Shown here piece after piece: positions 57,019 through 64,000 of a stretch of 64,000 bases of DNA. Origin of the DNA: Leptospira sp. Lineage in GTDB: Bacteria; Spirochaetota; Leptospiria; Leptospirales; Leptospiraceae. The DNA is taken from positions 62,001-126,000 of the forward strand of contig JAACWH010000018.1 in assembly GCA_009991425.1 (NCBI GenBank), written 5' to 3'. The notes under the pieces were generated by a model that was not told the DNA's origin, made no database searches, and worked only from the letters and a program-made list of their open reading frames with translations. Made by a program: the position numbers and the translations under genes. The number at the start of each line of letters is the position of its first letter. Within the stretch, counting starts at the first letter, position 1.

Positions 57019-58038
57019 TTGAATAAATTAGCAATTATAGGAGCTGGAGGTTATACGGGAAGAGAACTGATACGTCTTTTAAATAATCATCCTGAGTTTG
57101 AATTGGTTCATATTACAAGTAACCAATTGGTAGGAAAATCATACCAAGACAGCTTCCCTCAAGACAAATACAAAAAAGAAATTTATTTCCAAAGTCATGA
57201 TTCAAAGATTCTAGCAGGAGCCACTGTTGTATTGGCGACTCCCAATGAAATATCTATGGAACTAGCACCAAAATTACTTAATTTAGGTCACCGAGTTATT
57301 GATCTTTCAGGTTCTTTTCGTTTGCATGACAAAGCTATATTTGAAAAATATTACAAGTTGCAACATACGAAATTTGATTTTATGGAAAAGGTCACATTTG
57401 GTCTTCCTGAATTCTTTGCTGAACAAATTAAAAAATCAAATTTTGTTTCCAATCCTGGATGTTTTGCTACTTCCTCCATCATTCCAATTCGAATATTAGA
57501 ATCCATTCAAGAAAAAATTTCCTCACCTATTATCATTGACTCCAAAACAGGAGTTAGTGGAGCTGGTGGAAGAACGGAAGAAGTTGGTTTTCTTTTTACT
57601 AATACCTATGAGAACTTTAAATCATATAAGGTGCTAGGTCACCAACATGAGCCGGAGATCGCTGAATACTCTATCAAATCGAGTCTTCTAAAATCAGGGA
57701 ATCTAGACATTGTATTCACGCCTCACCTACTCCCCGTTTATAGAGGAATTTTATCTACGATCTATATCCAAACAGATCATATTACAGCAGAAACTATACC
57801 TAAATTGCTAAAAGACTTTTGTGAAAAACACAGCTTCCTAAGATACAAAGAAACTCCAGAAGAGGTTGAACTAAAATTTGTTCAGAATACAAATTATATT
57901 GATATTTCTGCAAGAGCAAGAAAAGGAACTGTTGTTATTGTGACTGCCTTAGACAATCTTGTTAAAGGTGCAGCAGGCCAAGCTTTACAAAACCTAAATC
58001 TAATGCACAATCTTCCAGAGACTATGGGACTTATTTGA
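57019..58038 (+). CDS. argC: N-acetyl-gamma-glutamyl-phosphate reductase
   Basis: 339 residues from a TTG start with GAGAGG 8 bases upstream; the NAD(P)-binding AIIGAGGYTGRELIRLLNNHP begins at once, so this start is well placed. Catalytic Cys in SNPGCFATS, then TGVSGAGGR, KVLGHQHEPEI and HLLPVYRGILSTIY. It makes N-acetylglutamate semialdehyde in arginine synthesis. The product end (KGAAGQALQNLNLMHN) is typical. Its TGA overlaps the TTG of the next gene (TTGA), so the two are coupled. Confidence 0.96.
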   Translation: MNKLAIIGAGGYTGRELIRLLNNHPEFELVHITSNQLVGKSYQDSFPQDKYKKEIYFQSHDSKILAGATVVLATPNEISMELAPKLLNLGHRVIDLSGSFRLHDKAIFEKYYKLQHTKFDFMEKVTFGLPEFFAEQIKKSNFVSNPGCFATSSIIPIRILESIQEKISSPIIIDSKTGVSGAGGRTEEVGFLFTNTYENFKSYKVLGHQHEPEIAEYSIKSSLLKSGNLDIVFTPHLLPVYRGILSTIYIQTDHITAETIPKLLKDFCEKHSFLRYKETPEEVELKFVQNTNYIDISARARKGTVVIVTALDNLVKGAAGQALQNLNLMHNLPETMGLI

Positions 58039-58655
58039 ACCAAGAATTAGTTTACGATTCCATTCTTTTCTGTTCGGCTATAGAACAAGAAATTCTAGGC
58101 ATTGATTCTAGAATTAAAAACAAAGTAGCCTTGGGTGTTGGAAACATGGAAGCAATCATTAACTTGTTTTTGTTTCTACAGAATCATTCTGAAATAAAAG
58201 AAATTGTTTTCATTGGATCAGCAGGAACCTATGATACTAGTCTATGTTCCGTATTTTCTATAGTAAGAGGAAAGGATTACCACTACCGAGAACTTTCCAC
58301 TTGGAAGGGAGAATCAAACTCCCCTAAATTGATGGGTACTTATGTTGCTGAACAAGAAAATTTTATAGAAGATACGATCTTTACTAATTGGAAATTAGAG
58401 AAGTTCTCTGTAAATTCACCGCATTCTATAACCTTGCTCTCTCTTTCAGAACTACCTCTATGGGAAAATGCACCAACTTTGGAAAATATGGAAGTGTTTG
58501 GAATTGCTAAACTCGCTAAAACTTTAGGCTTAGGGTTCTCTTCCATATTAGGTATCACCAATGAAGTTGGAGTTAACGGCAGTCAGGATTGGTTAAAAAA
58601 TTATAAACTAGTTTCAAAGAAACTTATCGACGAATTGAATAAAACTTTATTTTAG
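58035..58655 (+). CDS. nucleoside phosphorylase/hydrolase-fold protein, futalosine hydrolase-like
   Basis: 206 residues from a TTG that overlaps the argC stop. It has the PNP/UDP-phosphorylase fold marks: VALGVGNMEAIINL, EIVFIGSAGTYD (phosphate/ribose loop), LENMEVFGIAKLAKTLGLGFSSILGITNEVG, with ENMEVFG resembling the V-E-D-M-E-G segment of MTA/SAH nucleosidases and futalosine hydrolase MqnB. The usual terminal S-D pair is replaced by T-N-E-V-G, closer to MqnB. Together with ubiX and ubiA homologues it suggests futalosine-pathway menaquinone synthesis. The identity is not certain. Confidence 0.65.
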   Translation: MNQELVYDSILFCSAIEQEILGIDSRIKNKVALGVGNMEAIINLFLFLQNHSEIKEIVFIGSAGTYDTSLCSVFSIVRGKDYHYRELSTWKGESNSPKLMGTYVAEQENFIEDTIFTNWKLEKFSVNSPHSITLLSLSELPLWENAPTLENMEVFGIAKLAKTLGLGFSSILGITNEVGVNGSQDWLKNYKLVSKKLIDELNKTLF

Positions 58656-58677
58656 AACGAATGAACAAAGAAATAAA

Positions 58678-59028
58678 TTATTCAATAATCCATATTCTAT
58701 TTTTCCAAGGATCTAACCAAGACTGGTAGCCATGTTTCTCATCTTTAAATTCTAAAGAAAAATTCTGATCCCATAAACTTTTGCGAGACGGATCGAGATC
58801 GAGAATTTGTTTTTCATCAGAGGATTTCAAAGTAAGACAGCCTGGGTAAGTTGGACAGTGGGAATTAGCCTTATCAAAATATAAAATAAATTTAGGATCT
58901 TGAATTATTTCTAGCTCGCCATGATTTTGATCTGATACGAGTATTTCCCATTCAAATAAATAATAATACAGATTCACTGCTTCAGGTGGATGGGAAGAAT
59001 GAAAATTACAACCTAAAACAGTGAACAT
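58678..59028 (-). CDS. small protein, possible divergent VOC/glyoxalase-fold
   Basis: 116 residues, no signal peptide. The segment HPPEAVNLYYYLFEWEILVSDQ and the terminal SWLDPWKNRIWIIE look like the start and end of a VOC (glyoxalase/bleomycin-resistance) module, where the last strand reads D-P-x-G-N-x-I. Metal-ligand positions are not clear. Three cysteines occur in CPTYPGC and near the N-terminus. It begins 9 bases downstream of the DUF3332 gene stop, so probably the same transcript. Confidence 0.5.
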   Translation of the reverse strand: MFTVLGCNFHSSHPPEAVNLYYYLFEWEILVSDQNHGELEIIQDPKFILYFDKANSHCPTYPGCLTLKSSDEKQILDLDPSRKSLWDQNFSLEFKDEKHGYQSWLDPWKNRIWIIE

Positions 59029-59037
59029 TAAATTGAA

Positions 59038-59595
59038 TTAATTTTGTAGAAGTGGAATTTGAATATTTCCTGAATAAATCCTTTGGATCTCTCCATCATA
59101 AACTTCAGCTTGAATTTCTTGGATCTGGTTATCTACCTTAGTGTATAATTTACCTGGTTCATCTTTGAAAGCAATGATTTCCTTAGTTTCTTTTCCATCA
59201 AAGGATTTTACTGTTAATTCTTTTCCATCTAAAGATTTAGATATGGATGCAACTTCTCCGTTTGGTCCTTTGAAGTATAAAGTCTTACCTGCTGAAATGG
59301 ATTCATCTTTTGGGTTATCACTAGAATTTGAATCTATGATATTATCACCTGTCCAAAATTCGATAAGATTAAATACTACAATATCCAAAAAAATACTTAG
59401 AGCAGCTACGAAAAATCTCAATAAAACCCACATAACGACTGTTTTGACAAATTTAGTTAACAAACCATTTTCTTCATTCAGAGAAATACCATCAACGAAA
59501 CCATAGAGTTTTTGTGTAATAGCAAATTTGCCAAAGCAATTTACTTGGATGAAAGAAAGTAAAATCACGAAAGTAACGATCAATTTTTTTTTCAT
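59038..59595 (-). CDS. DUF3332-family lipoprotein
   Basis: 185 residues from the ATG at 59595, which has GAGGC upstream; an ATG at 59622 would put a charged peptide ahead of the signal sequence. The signal peptide LIVTFVILLSFIQVNC ends at a lipobox-like Cys. GKFAITQKLYGFVDGI, two hydrophobic segments (VVMWVLLRFFVAALSIFLDIVV) and NLIEFWTGDN match the DUF3332 pattern. The C-terminal half is a soluble, beta-rich domain. Function unknown, envelope-located. Confidence 0.82.
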   Translation of the reverse strand: MKKKLIVTFVILLSFIQVNCFGKFAITQKLYGFVDGISLNEENGLLTKFVKTVVMWVLLRFFVAALSIFLDIVVFNLIEFWTGDNIIDSNSSDNPKDESISAGKTLYFKGPNGEVASISKSLDGKELTVKSFDGKETKEIIAFKDEPGKLYTKVDNQIQEIQAEVYDGEIQRIYSGNIQIPLLQN

Positions 59596-59687
59596 AGTAG
59601 CCTCATTAAGATGTTCGTCCATTTCAAGTTTTTCCTTGATCTTTTCCCTTGACCGTATACATGGATGACGGAAGCTATGATTAGCAT

Positions 59688-61190
59688 ATGAATCAAGATT
59701 ACGTTAAAATATTTGATACAACTCTTCGTGATGGAGAGCAGTGCCCCGGTGCTGCAATGAGTGAAGATGAGAAATTAGAAATTGCTCATCACTTAGCGAA
59801 AATGAAAGTCGATGTGATTGAAGCTGGTTTTCCAATCTCTTCACCTGTTCAATTCCAAGCAGTTCAAAGAATTGCTAGAGAAGTAAATGGCCCCATTATT
59901 GCTGGTCTTGCTAGAGCTATGAGGGCAGATATAGAATCTGCAGCAAAAGCAATTGCTCCCAATGCGAATAAAAGAATTCATACTTTTATTGCATCCTCTC
60001 CCATTCATATGAAACATAAATTGGGCAAGAACCCAACAGAAGTTTTAGCGATGGCAAGAGAAGCGGTTAAAATTTCTCGCAATCTAGTTGAGGATGTTGA
60101 GTTCAGCGCTGAAGATGGAACTAGATCCGAATGGGAATTCCTAAGAGAGCTTGTCGAAGCAGTCATCGAAGAAGGTGCAACAACGATCAACATTCCTGAT
60201 ACTGTTGGCTACACTACTCCCGAAGAGTATGGGAAATTATTTGCATTTTTGAAAAAGAATGTGAAAGGATCTGACAAAGTAATATTCAGTGCACATTGTC
60301 ACAATGATCTAGGTTTGGCAGTGGCAAACTCGCTTGCTGCTGTAATGAACGGAGCAAGACAGATTGAATGCACGATCAATGGAATTGGAGAGCGTGCAGG
60401 CAATACTGCCATGGAAGAAATTGCCATGGCTATGCGGACCAGAAAGGATTTTTTTGGAATCGAAACAAATCTGGAAATTATTCACATCTCAAGAGCATCC
60501 TATTTAGTGAAAAACATTACTGGCATGGTCGTACAACCTAACAAAGCAATTGTGGGGGCAAACGCATTTTCCCATGAATCAGGAATCCACCAAGACGGTG
60601 TGATTAAGAATCGAGAGACCTATGAAATTATGAAGCCAGAATCAATCGGCCTCAAATCCAATCGTATGGTATTAGGAAGGCATTCGGGAAGAGCTGGATT
60701 CAAGGATAGAATCATCAAACTTGGATTTGTTCCTAAAGATGAAGAATTGGAATCAGCTTACCAACGTTTCCTTGAGATTGCTGATCGAAAGAAAGAAATT
60801 TTTGACGAAGATTTAACAGCCTTATTTACAGAAGAATCCCGAAAGTCAGATCAGGATATCTACCAATTGGAAAATTTTGAAATTACAACTGGCTCAAATA
60901 CATCCCCCTCTGCTAAAATTCAAATTAAGATTAAAGATCAAACTAAGACCGAAACTGCAATGGGAGACGGACCCGTAGACTCCCTATTCAAAGCAATTGA
61001 TCAGGCGACTGGAACAAATCCTCTCTTGTCCAGGCTTGTTATCTCGCCAGTTACAGAAGGCGCAGATGCAATGGCAGAAGCAAGCGTAACATTGGAGTTA
61101 GATGGTAAGCGCGTAGTTGGAAAAGCTAGTTCTACCGATATCATGGAAGCCTGTGCGGTTTCGTACATTGATGCACTCAACCGTCTATGA
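59688..61190 (+). CDS. leuA: 2-isopropylmalate synthase
   Basis: 500 residues: TIM-barrel catalytic part (FDTTLRDGEQCPGAAMS, VEDVEFSAEDGTRS, HCHNDLGLAVANSLAAVMNGARQIECTINGIGERAGN) and C-terminal regulatory (LeuA dimer) domain (GPVDSLFKAIDQATG, SVTLELDGKRVVGKASSTDIMEACAVSYIDALNRL). It condenses acetyl-CoA with 2-oxoisovalerate in leucine synthesis and is feedback-inhibited by leucine. Citramalate synthase, also known in Leptospira, is a close relative; the HHDLG/HCHNDLG-type and NGIGERAGN blocks and the length favour LeuA. hisC follows 12 bases later. Confidence 0.9.
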   Translation: MNQDYVKIFDTTLRDGEQCPGAAMSEDEKLEIAHHLAKMKVDVIEAGFPISSPVQFQAVQRIAREVNGPIIAGLARAMRADIESAAKAIAPNANKRIHTFIASSPIHMKHKLGKNPTEVLAMAREAVKISRNLVEDVEFSAEDGTRSEWEFLRELVEAVIEEGATTINIPDTVGYTTPEEYGKLFAFLKKNVKGSDKVIFSAHCHNDLGLAVANSLAAVMNGARQIECTINGIGERAGNTAMEEIAMAMRTRKDFFGIETNLEIIHISRASYLVKNITGMVVQPNKAIVGANAFSHESGIHQDGVIKNRETYEIMKPESIGLKSNRMVLGRHSGRAGFKDRIIKLGFVPKDEELESAYQRFLEIADRKKEIFDEDLTALFTEESRKSDQDIYQLENFEITTGSNTSPSAKIQIKIKDQTKTETAMGDGPVDSLFKAIDQATGTNPLLSRLVISPVTEGADAMAEASVTLELDGKRVVGKASSTDIMEACAVSYIDALNRL

Positions 61191-61202
61191 GATAAACCGC
61201 CC

Positions 61203-62273
61203 ATGAAAGAATTTCGAAAAGAATTATTAGATCTCGTTCCTTATACGCCAGGTGAGCAGCCTAGTTCTACTTCTCAAATCATTAAGCTCAATACAAATGA
61301 GAATCCTTATTCTCCTTCTCCTAATTGTGCAAAAGCCTTGAATGAGATAATGGCTCTGGGACTGCTTCGCAAATACCCAAATCCTAGCTCTGATTCTCTC
61401 AGAGAATCCATCGCTAAAATTTATGGAATTTCTAAAGATAATATACTTGTTACAAATGGTTCGGATGAAGCCATACGATTGCTATTTACTGGAATATTAG
61501 GCAATCAATCTACAATAGCAAGCCCTGACCCAACTTATAGTGCTTATCCAGTTTTTGCAGATACGACTATGGAAGATTATAGATTTGTCAAAGTACCCTT
61601 GCTAAAAGACTTTCATTTTGATTGGCAATCCCTTCTTGCAAGTAAGGCTGATCTAGTAGCTTTTGCAAATCCCAATGCTCCAACTAGTTTATTAGAGGCG
61701 AAAGAACAAGTTATTGACTTTGTGGAAAAATTTCCAGGTTTTGTCTTATGTGATGAAGCTTACATTGATTTTGCTGAACCAGGATCAAGTTGCATACAGG
61801 ATGCCTGCTCAAAAAGTAATTTATTCGTATCTAGAACTTTTTCCAAATCATACGCCTTAGCTGGTCTACGTGTAGGATTCCTGGTTGGAACAAAAGAAAA
61901 TATTTCCATTCTACATAAATTGAAGGATTCTTATAATGTAGGAATGTTAGACCAGGCAATTGCTAAGGCAGCGATTGAAGACATTGGTTATTTCAATCAA
62001 ATTACTTCACAAATACTTATAACTAGGAAAAGACTTAGTCAATCACTAATGCAATTAGGCTGCGAGGTTGTGGTTAGCTCAACTAACTTTTTATTTGTAA
62101 AGCCACCAAGCTCTCATAAAGCAAAAGATTGGTTTGAAAAATTAAAAAATAATGGAATTTTCATTCGTTACTTCGGATCTGGTGTTAGTGCTGATTATAT
62201 TCGAATAACGATTGGAACGGATGATGAATCCGATTCAGTCTTAAAAGCCATCCAGAAATTTTTGGAAAAATAA
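61203..62273 (+). CDS. hisC: histidinol-phosphate aminotransferase
   Basis: 356 residues of PLP fold-type I. LNTNENPYSPSPN at the N-terminus, NGSDEAIRLLFT, NPNAPTS, LCDEAYIDFA (Asp and Tyr) and the PLP lysine in SRTFSKSYALAGLRVGFLVG match HisC. It converts imidazole acetol phosphate to histidinol phosphate. It is second in a probable leuA-hisC unit. A hairpin that begins 3 bases after the stop is oriented better for the opposite strand. Confidence 0.93.
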   Translation: MKEFRKELLDLVPYTPGEQPSSTSQIIKLNTNENPYSPSPNCAKALNEIMALGLLRKYPNPSSDSLRESIAKIYGISKDNILVTNGSDEAIRLLFTGILGNQSTIASPDPTYSAYPVFADTTMEDYRFVKVPLLKDFHFDWQSLLASKADLVAFANPNAPTSLLEAKEQVIDFVEKFPGFVLCDEAYIDFAEPGSSCIQDACSKSNLFVSRTFSKSYALAGLRVGFLVGTKENISILHKLKDSYNVGMLDQAIAKAAIEDIGYFNQITSQILITRKRLSQSLMQLGCEVVVSSTNFLFVKPPSSHKAKDWFEKLKNNGIFIRYFGSGVSADYIRITIGTDDESDSVLKAIQKFLEK

Positions 62274-62275
62274 AA

Positions 62276-62301
62276 AAGAGTTCTTATTTCTAAGAACTCT
62301 T
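62276..62301 (-). terminator. terminator of the hsp20 operon (and possibly hisC)
   Basis: AAGAGTTCTTA (62276-62286) and TAAGAACTCTT (62291-62301) form a perfect 11-bp stem with a 4-base loop. On the minus strand it is followed by a T-run (complement of the A-run at 62271-62277), making it a good terminator for hsp20. On the plus strand there is no T-run. Confidence 0.82.
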
Positions 62302-62362
62302 AAGATTATCTTATTCTACTGGGAAACTTATTATTTACAATCTTCCCTTTCGAAAGTTTGAT

Positions 62363-62773
62363 TTAATTGGATCGAATTTCTATTTTTTTCTTAATGGGTT
62401 CGATCTTAACTAAAGTTATCTTTAAAACTCCATTGGAAAGCTCAGCCTTAGTCTGATCCACATCAACTGACTTTCCTAGTTGGAATTTTCTTTTGTAGAC
62501 ATCTACAAAGTTTTCAACATGCTCACTTTTCGCGGAAGCTTGTTCAGAATTCTTACGTCTCCCTTCTAGATAAAGTATCCCCTTTTCTATAGAAAGTTCA
62601 ATATCTGATTCGGCAACTCCTGGCATTTCAGCATGAAGGAAAATTTCCTTTTCCGTTTCATATACATTTACCAAAGGATTATAAACTCTTTCTCTTCTAG
62701 ATGGAGAATTTTGTTTTTCATTTTCCTTCTGAGTTAGGTTGCTTGTATTTTTTTCTTCAATTTGCACTGACAT
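62363..62773 (-). CDS. hsp20: small heat-shock protein (Hsp20/alpha-crystallin family), second gene
   Basis: 136 residues. The alpha-crystallin domain covers about residues 30-130 (VYNPLVNVYETEKEIFLHAEMPGVAESDIELSIEKGILYLEGRR, ELSNGVLKITLVK, GVLKI motif). The N-terminal arm is polar and short. Such proteins bind unfolding proteins without ATP and pass them to DnaK/ClpB. It starts 11 bases after the first hsp20 gene and is under the same tandem CIRCE control. Leptospira is known to have paired small Hsps of this kind. Confidence 0.92.
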   Translation of the reverse strand: MSVQIEEKNTSNLTQKENEKQNSPSRRERVYNPLVNVYETEKEIFLHAEMPGVAESDIELSIEKGILYLEGRRKNSEQASAKSEHVENFVDVYKRKFQLGKSVDVDQTKAELSNGVLKITLVKIEPIKKKIEIRSN

Positions 62774-62784
62774 GTATTTTCTCC

Positions 62785-63237
62785 TTATGAATTAGTTTGG
62801 CTAGATTGGATTGTGATCTTCTTCGGCTTATCATCTTCTCTTCTAGGAACAAGAATTCCAATCACGCCATCTTTAAAATCAGCCTTGATATTCTCTGCAT
62901 CGATTAGGAATGGAAATTCTAGGCTTCTAGAGAATTCTCCCTGAAACATTTCGCGAATATGAACTTCCGTTCCTTCCGCAAGTTTCTCTTCCTTACGATT
63001 GCCTTTGATAAATAAAACATTCTCTTTGGCAGTAAGATCAATATCCTCAATCTTTACGCCTGGTAGGAATGCTTGCACGTAGGCTTCATTTTCTTTGGTA
63101 TAAACATTCAATTGAGGGAAATGAGAAGTCTGCTGAGTACCTTGCTCTAAAAAGGAGCGAGTAATCGCATCGTTCAAACTGTCAAAATCTCTCCAAATGT
63201 TCTTTGGGTGGTTGTTTTCTAAAAATCTGTAAAGCAT
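62785..63237 (-). CDS. hsp20: small heat-shock protein (Hsp20/alpha-crystallin family), first gene
   Basis: 150 residues from the ATG at 63237 (AAAGGAGAG ribosome site directly upstream); the upstream GTG at 63255 falls inside the CIRCE element and is rejected. The alpha-crystallin domain (LNVYTKENEAYVQAFLPGVKIEDIDLTAKENVLFIKGNRK, FKDGVIGILVPRRED) is complete. ATP-independent holdase in the cytoplasm. It is the first gene of a two-gene heat-shock operon with two CIRCE elements in its leader. Confidence 0.93.
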   Translation of the reverse strand: MLYRFLENNHPKNIWRDFDSLNDAITRSFLEQGTQQTSHFPQLNVYTKENEAYVQAFLPGVKIEDIDLTAKENVLFIKGNRKEEKLAEGTEVHIREMFQGEFSRSLEFPFLIDAENIKADFKDGVIGILVPRREDDKPKKITIQSSQTNS

Positions 63238-63248
63238 AAACTCTCCTT

Positions 63249-63275
63249 TTATCACTCTATAGGTTTGAGTGCCAA
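63249..63275. promoter_or_regulatory. proximal CIRCE-like element of the hsp20 operon
   Basis: TTATCACTC (63249-63257), 9-base spacer, GAGTGCCAA (63267-63275). Two mismatches in 18 to TTAGCACTC-N9-GAGTGCTAA, with the exact spacer. It lies immediately before the hsp20 ribosome site. Confidence 0.8.
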
Positions 63276-63280
63276 AATTA

Positions 63281-63307
63281 TTAGCAATCTATTAATTAGA
63301 GTGCTAA
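63281..63307. promoter_or_regulatory. distal CIRCE element of the hsp20 operon
   Basis: TTAGCAATC (63281-63289), 9-base spacer, GAGTGCTAA (63299-63307). One mismatch in 18 to the consensus. It begins 5 bases after the proximal element, so centres are 32 bases (about three turns) apart. Confidence 0.9.
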
Positions 63308-63424
63308 TAATGAAAAAAGTTTTTGTCTATTAAATTTTTTTTATCAAATTTTAAAAATTTTTAATATTTTCACCCAATTATAAAATCACTTTCCAAGATG
63401 GAAGCCAGGTAAAATCTTTCCTCA

Positions 63425-63883
63425 ATGGATATTGAATCAAAAATTTCAGCCCTGGGTTGGGAACTTCCTCCTGCACCCAAAGCATTAGCTGTTTACATAC
63501 CTGCTATTCGCAGCGGAAATACTATTTTTACATCTGGCCAACTTCCACTCATAAACGGGAATTTAGGAGTAACTGGTAAAGTTGGGTATGAAGTATCCAT
63601 TGAGGAAGCCAAAAAACAAGCCTGCACCTGTATTCTTAACGCACTCGCCTGCATCAAAGGGGAGATTGGAAGTCTAGATAAAATCAAACGTGTCCTAAAA
63701 TTAGGAGTTTTTGTTTCCTCGAATCCACATTTTACAGAGCATCACTTAGTTGCGAATGGAGCTTCCGAGGCACTAGAGAAAATATTTGCTGAGGCTGGAC
63801 GACATGTTCGCTTCGCAGTTGGTGTTGCGAGCCTACCTCTCGATGCCTGTGTGGAATTAGAATTGATGGTAGAAGTAGAGTGA
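63425..63883 (+). CDS. RidA/YjgF-family protein
   Basis: 152 residues of the YjgF/UK114 fold: IRSGNTIFTSGQLPLINGNLGVTGKVGYEVSIEEAKKQACTCILNALACIKGEIGSLDKI, VGVASLPLDACVELELMVEV. It belongs to the group of slightly longer RidA relatives; the arginine that RidA uses to deaminate enamine/imine intermediates is not obvious in the last segment (ASLPLDACVE). A role in removing reactive metabolites is possible but unproven. It is divergent from the hsp20 operon. Confidence 0.85.
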   Translation: MDIESKISALGWELPPAPKALAVYIPAIRSGNTIFTSGQLPLINGNLGVTGKVGYEVSIEEAKKQACTCILNALACIKGEIGSLDKIKRVLKLGVFVSSNPHFTEHHLVANGASEALEKIFAEAGRHVRFAVGVASLPLDACVELELMVEVE

Positions 63884-63888
63884 GCATA

Positions 63889-64000
63889 ATGCAAACTTTC
63901 ATGAGTTTGTTTCAGGCTTTAGGAATTATAATCAAAGGATGGATCCACCTTATCCAATTGTTTATAAAAAGAATTTTGCAATTTTTTGAGAGCAAATCCT
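63889..64000 (+). CDS. 5' end of a gene running off the window, N-terminus hydrophobic
   Basis: An ATG 5 bases after the RidA stop opens a frame that stays open to the window end (37 codons): MQTFMSLFQALGIIIKGWIH followed by a hydrophobic and basic stretch. It may be a signal anchor or membrane helix. The family cannot be named. Confidence 0.4.
   Translation, partial: MQTFMSLFQALGIIIKGWIHLIQLFIKRILQFFESKS

Noticed and set aside
63238..63255. GTG start of the first hsp20 at 63255
   Set aside because: It lies in the CIRCE element, and the ATG at 63237 follows AAAGGAGAG.

Overview
The window is a gene-dense, low-G+C stretch of bacterial chromosome with genes on both strands, short intergenic gaps and many 4-nt ATGA-type overlaps. 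Gene content points to a spirochaete of the family Leptospiraceae, most likely Leptospira. It has an Lsa36-like surface protein, many lipoproteins with relaxed lipoboxes, a DUF4254 plus GT9 pair, class I fumarase, CIRCE-controlled paired small heat-shock proteins and a large set of SpoIIE/RsbW-type and hybrid histidine kinase signalling proteins. The species cannot be named from sequence reading alone. No phage, insertion sequence, CRISPR array, rRNA or integrated element was seen. The two tyrosine recombinases are the housekeeping XerC and XerD.

Layout. 1-3.6 kb: a leftward operon (lipoyl-domain protein, metallophosphoesterase, Mrp/ApbC iron-sulfur carrier, hypothetical protein with a UVR-like tail, GGQ-type ribosome-rescue factor). 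3.6-6.3 kb: a GHKL-like protein followed in the same frame by a PabB-PabC fusion that has no ATG, GTG or TTG start at its expected N-terminus. 6.3-9.3 kb: xerC-hslV-hslU. 9.3-11.8 kb: recA with a possible operator and a strong terminator, then a secreted esterase. 12-14.4 kb: clpB with a CIRCE element. 14.5-17.9 kb: 7TM PP2C phosphatase, compact UvrD-like helicase, tRNA-Val. 17.9-21.1 kb: thioesterase, and leftward ubiA, hydrolase and ubiX, probably for menaquinone. 21-29 kb: envelope proteins, hydrolase lipoproteins, DUF4254, heptosyltransferase-like GT9 and a GT-C-like membrane protein. 29-37.6 kb: fumarase, TetR with a broken hydrolase, GT4, O-antigen ligase-like protein, GH5 glycosidase.

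37.6-39.2 kb: TetR plus fatty-acid desaturase, with a long inverted repeat upstream. 39.4-47.9 kb: TonB-dependent receptor, methyltransferase remnant, msrB, topA, cysK, and a FecR-domain protein carrying a CxxCH motif with an outer-membrane barrel; Fur-box-like sites precede the receptor and the barrel. 48-52.5 kb: DUF1566 lipoprotein, RsbW-like kinase overlapping xerD, TPR protein, trxB. 52.5-57 kb: small proteins, GST and a 954-aa hybrid histidine kinase. 57-64 kb: argC, an MqnB-like protein, leuA, hisC, two hsp20 genes behind two tandem CIRCE elements, and a RidA-like gene.

Common themes are protein quality control under HrcA/CIRCE (clpB, hsp20 pair) alongside hslVU, envelope polysaccharide and lipid synthesis, iron-linked outer-membrane transport, and amino-acid and cofactor biosynthesis. 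The most unusual items are the tandem CIRCE pair, the FecR-CxxCH protein, the start-less pabBC gene, the stop-codon palindrome at 32311-32337, and two genes broken by in-frame TAA codons. I did not find a convincing undescribed multi-gene system; most of the window is ordinary core genome.
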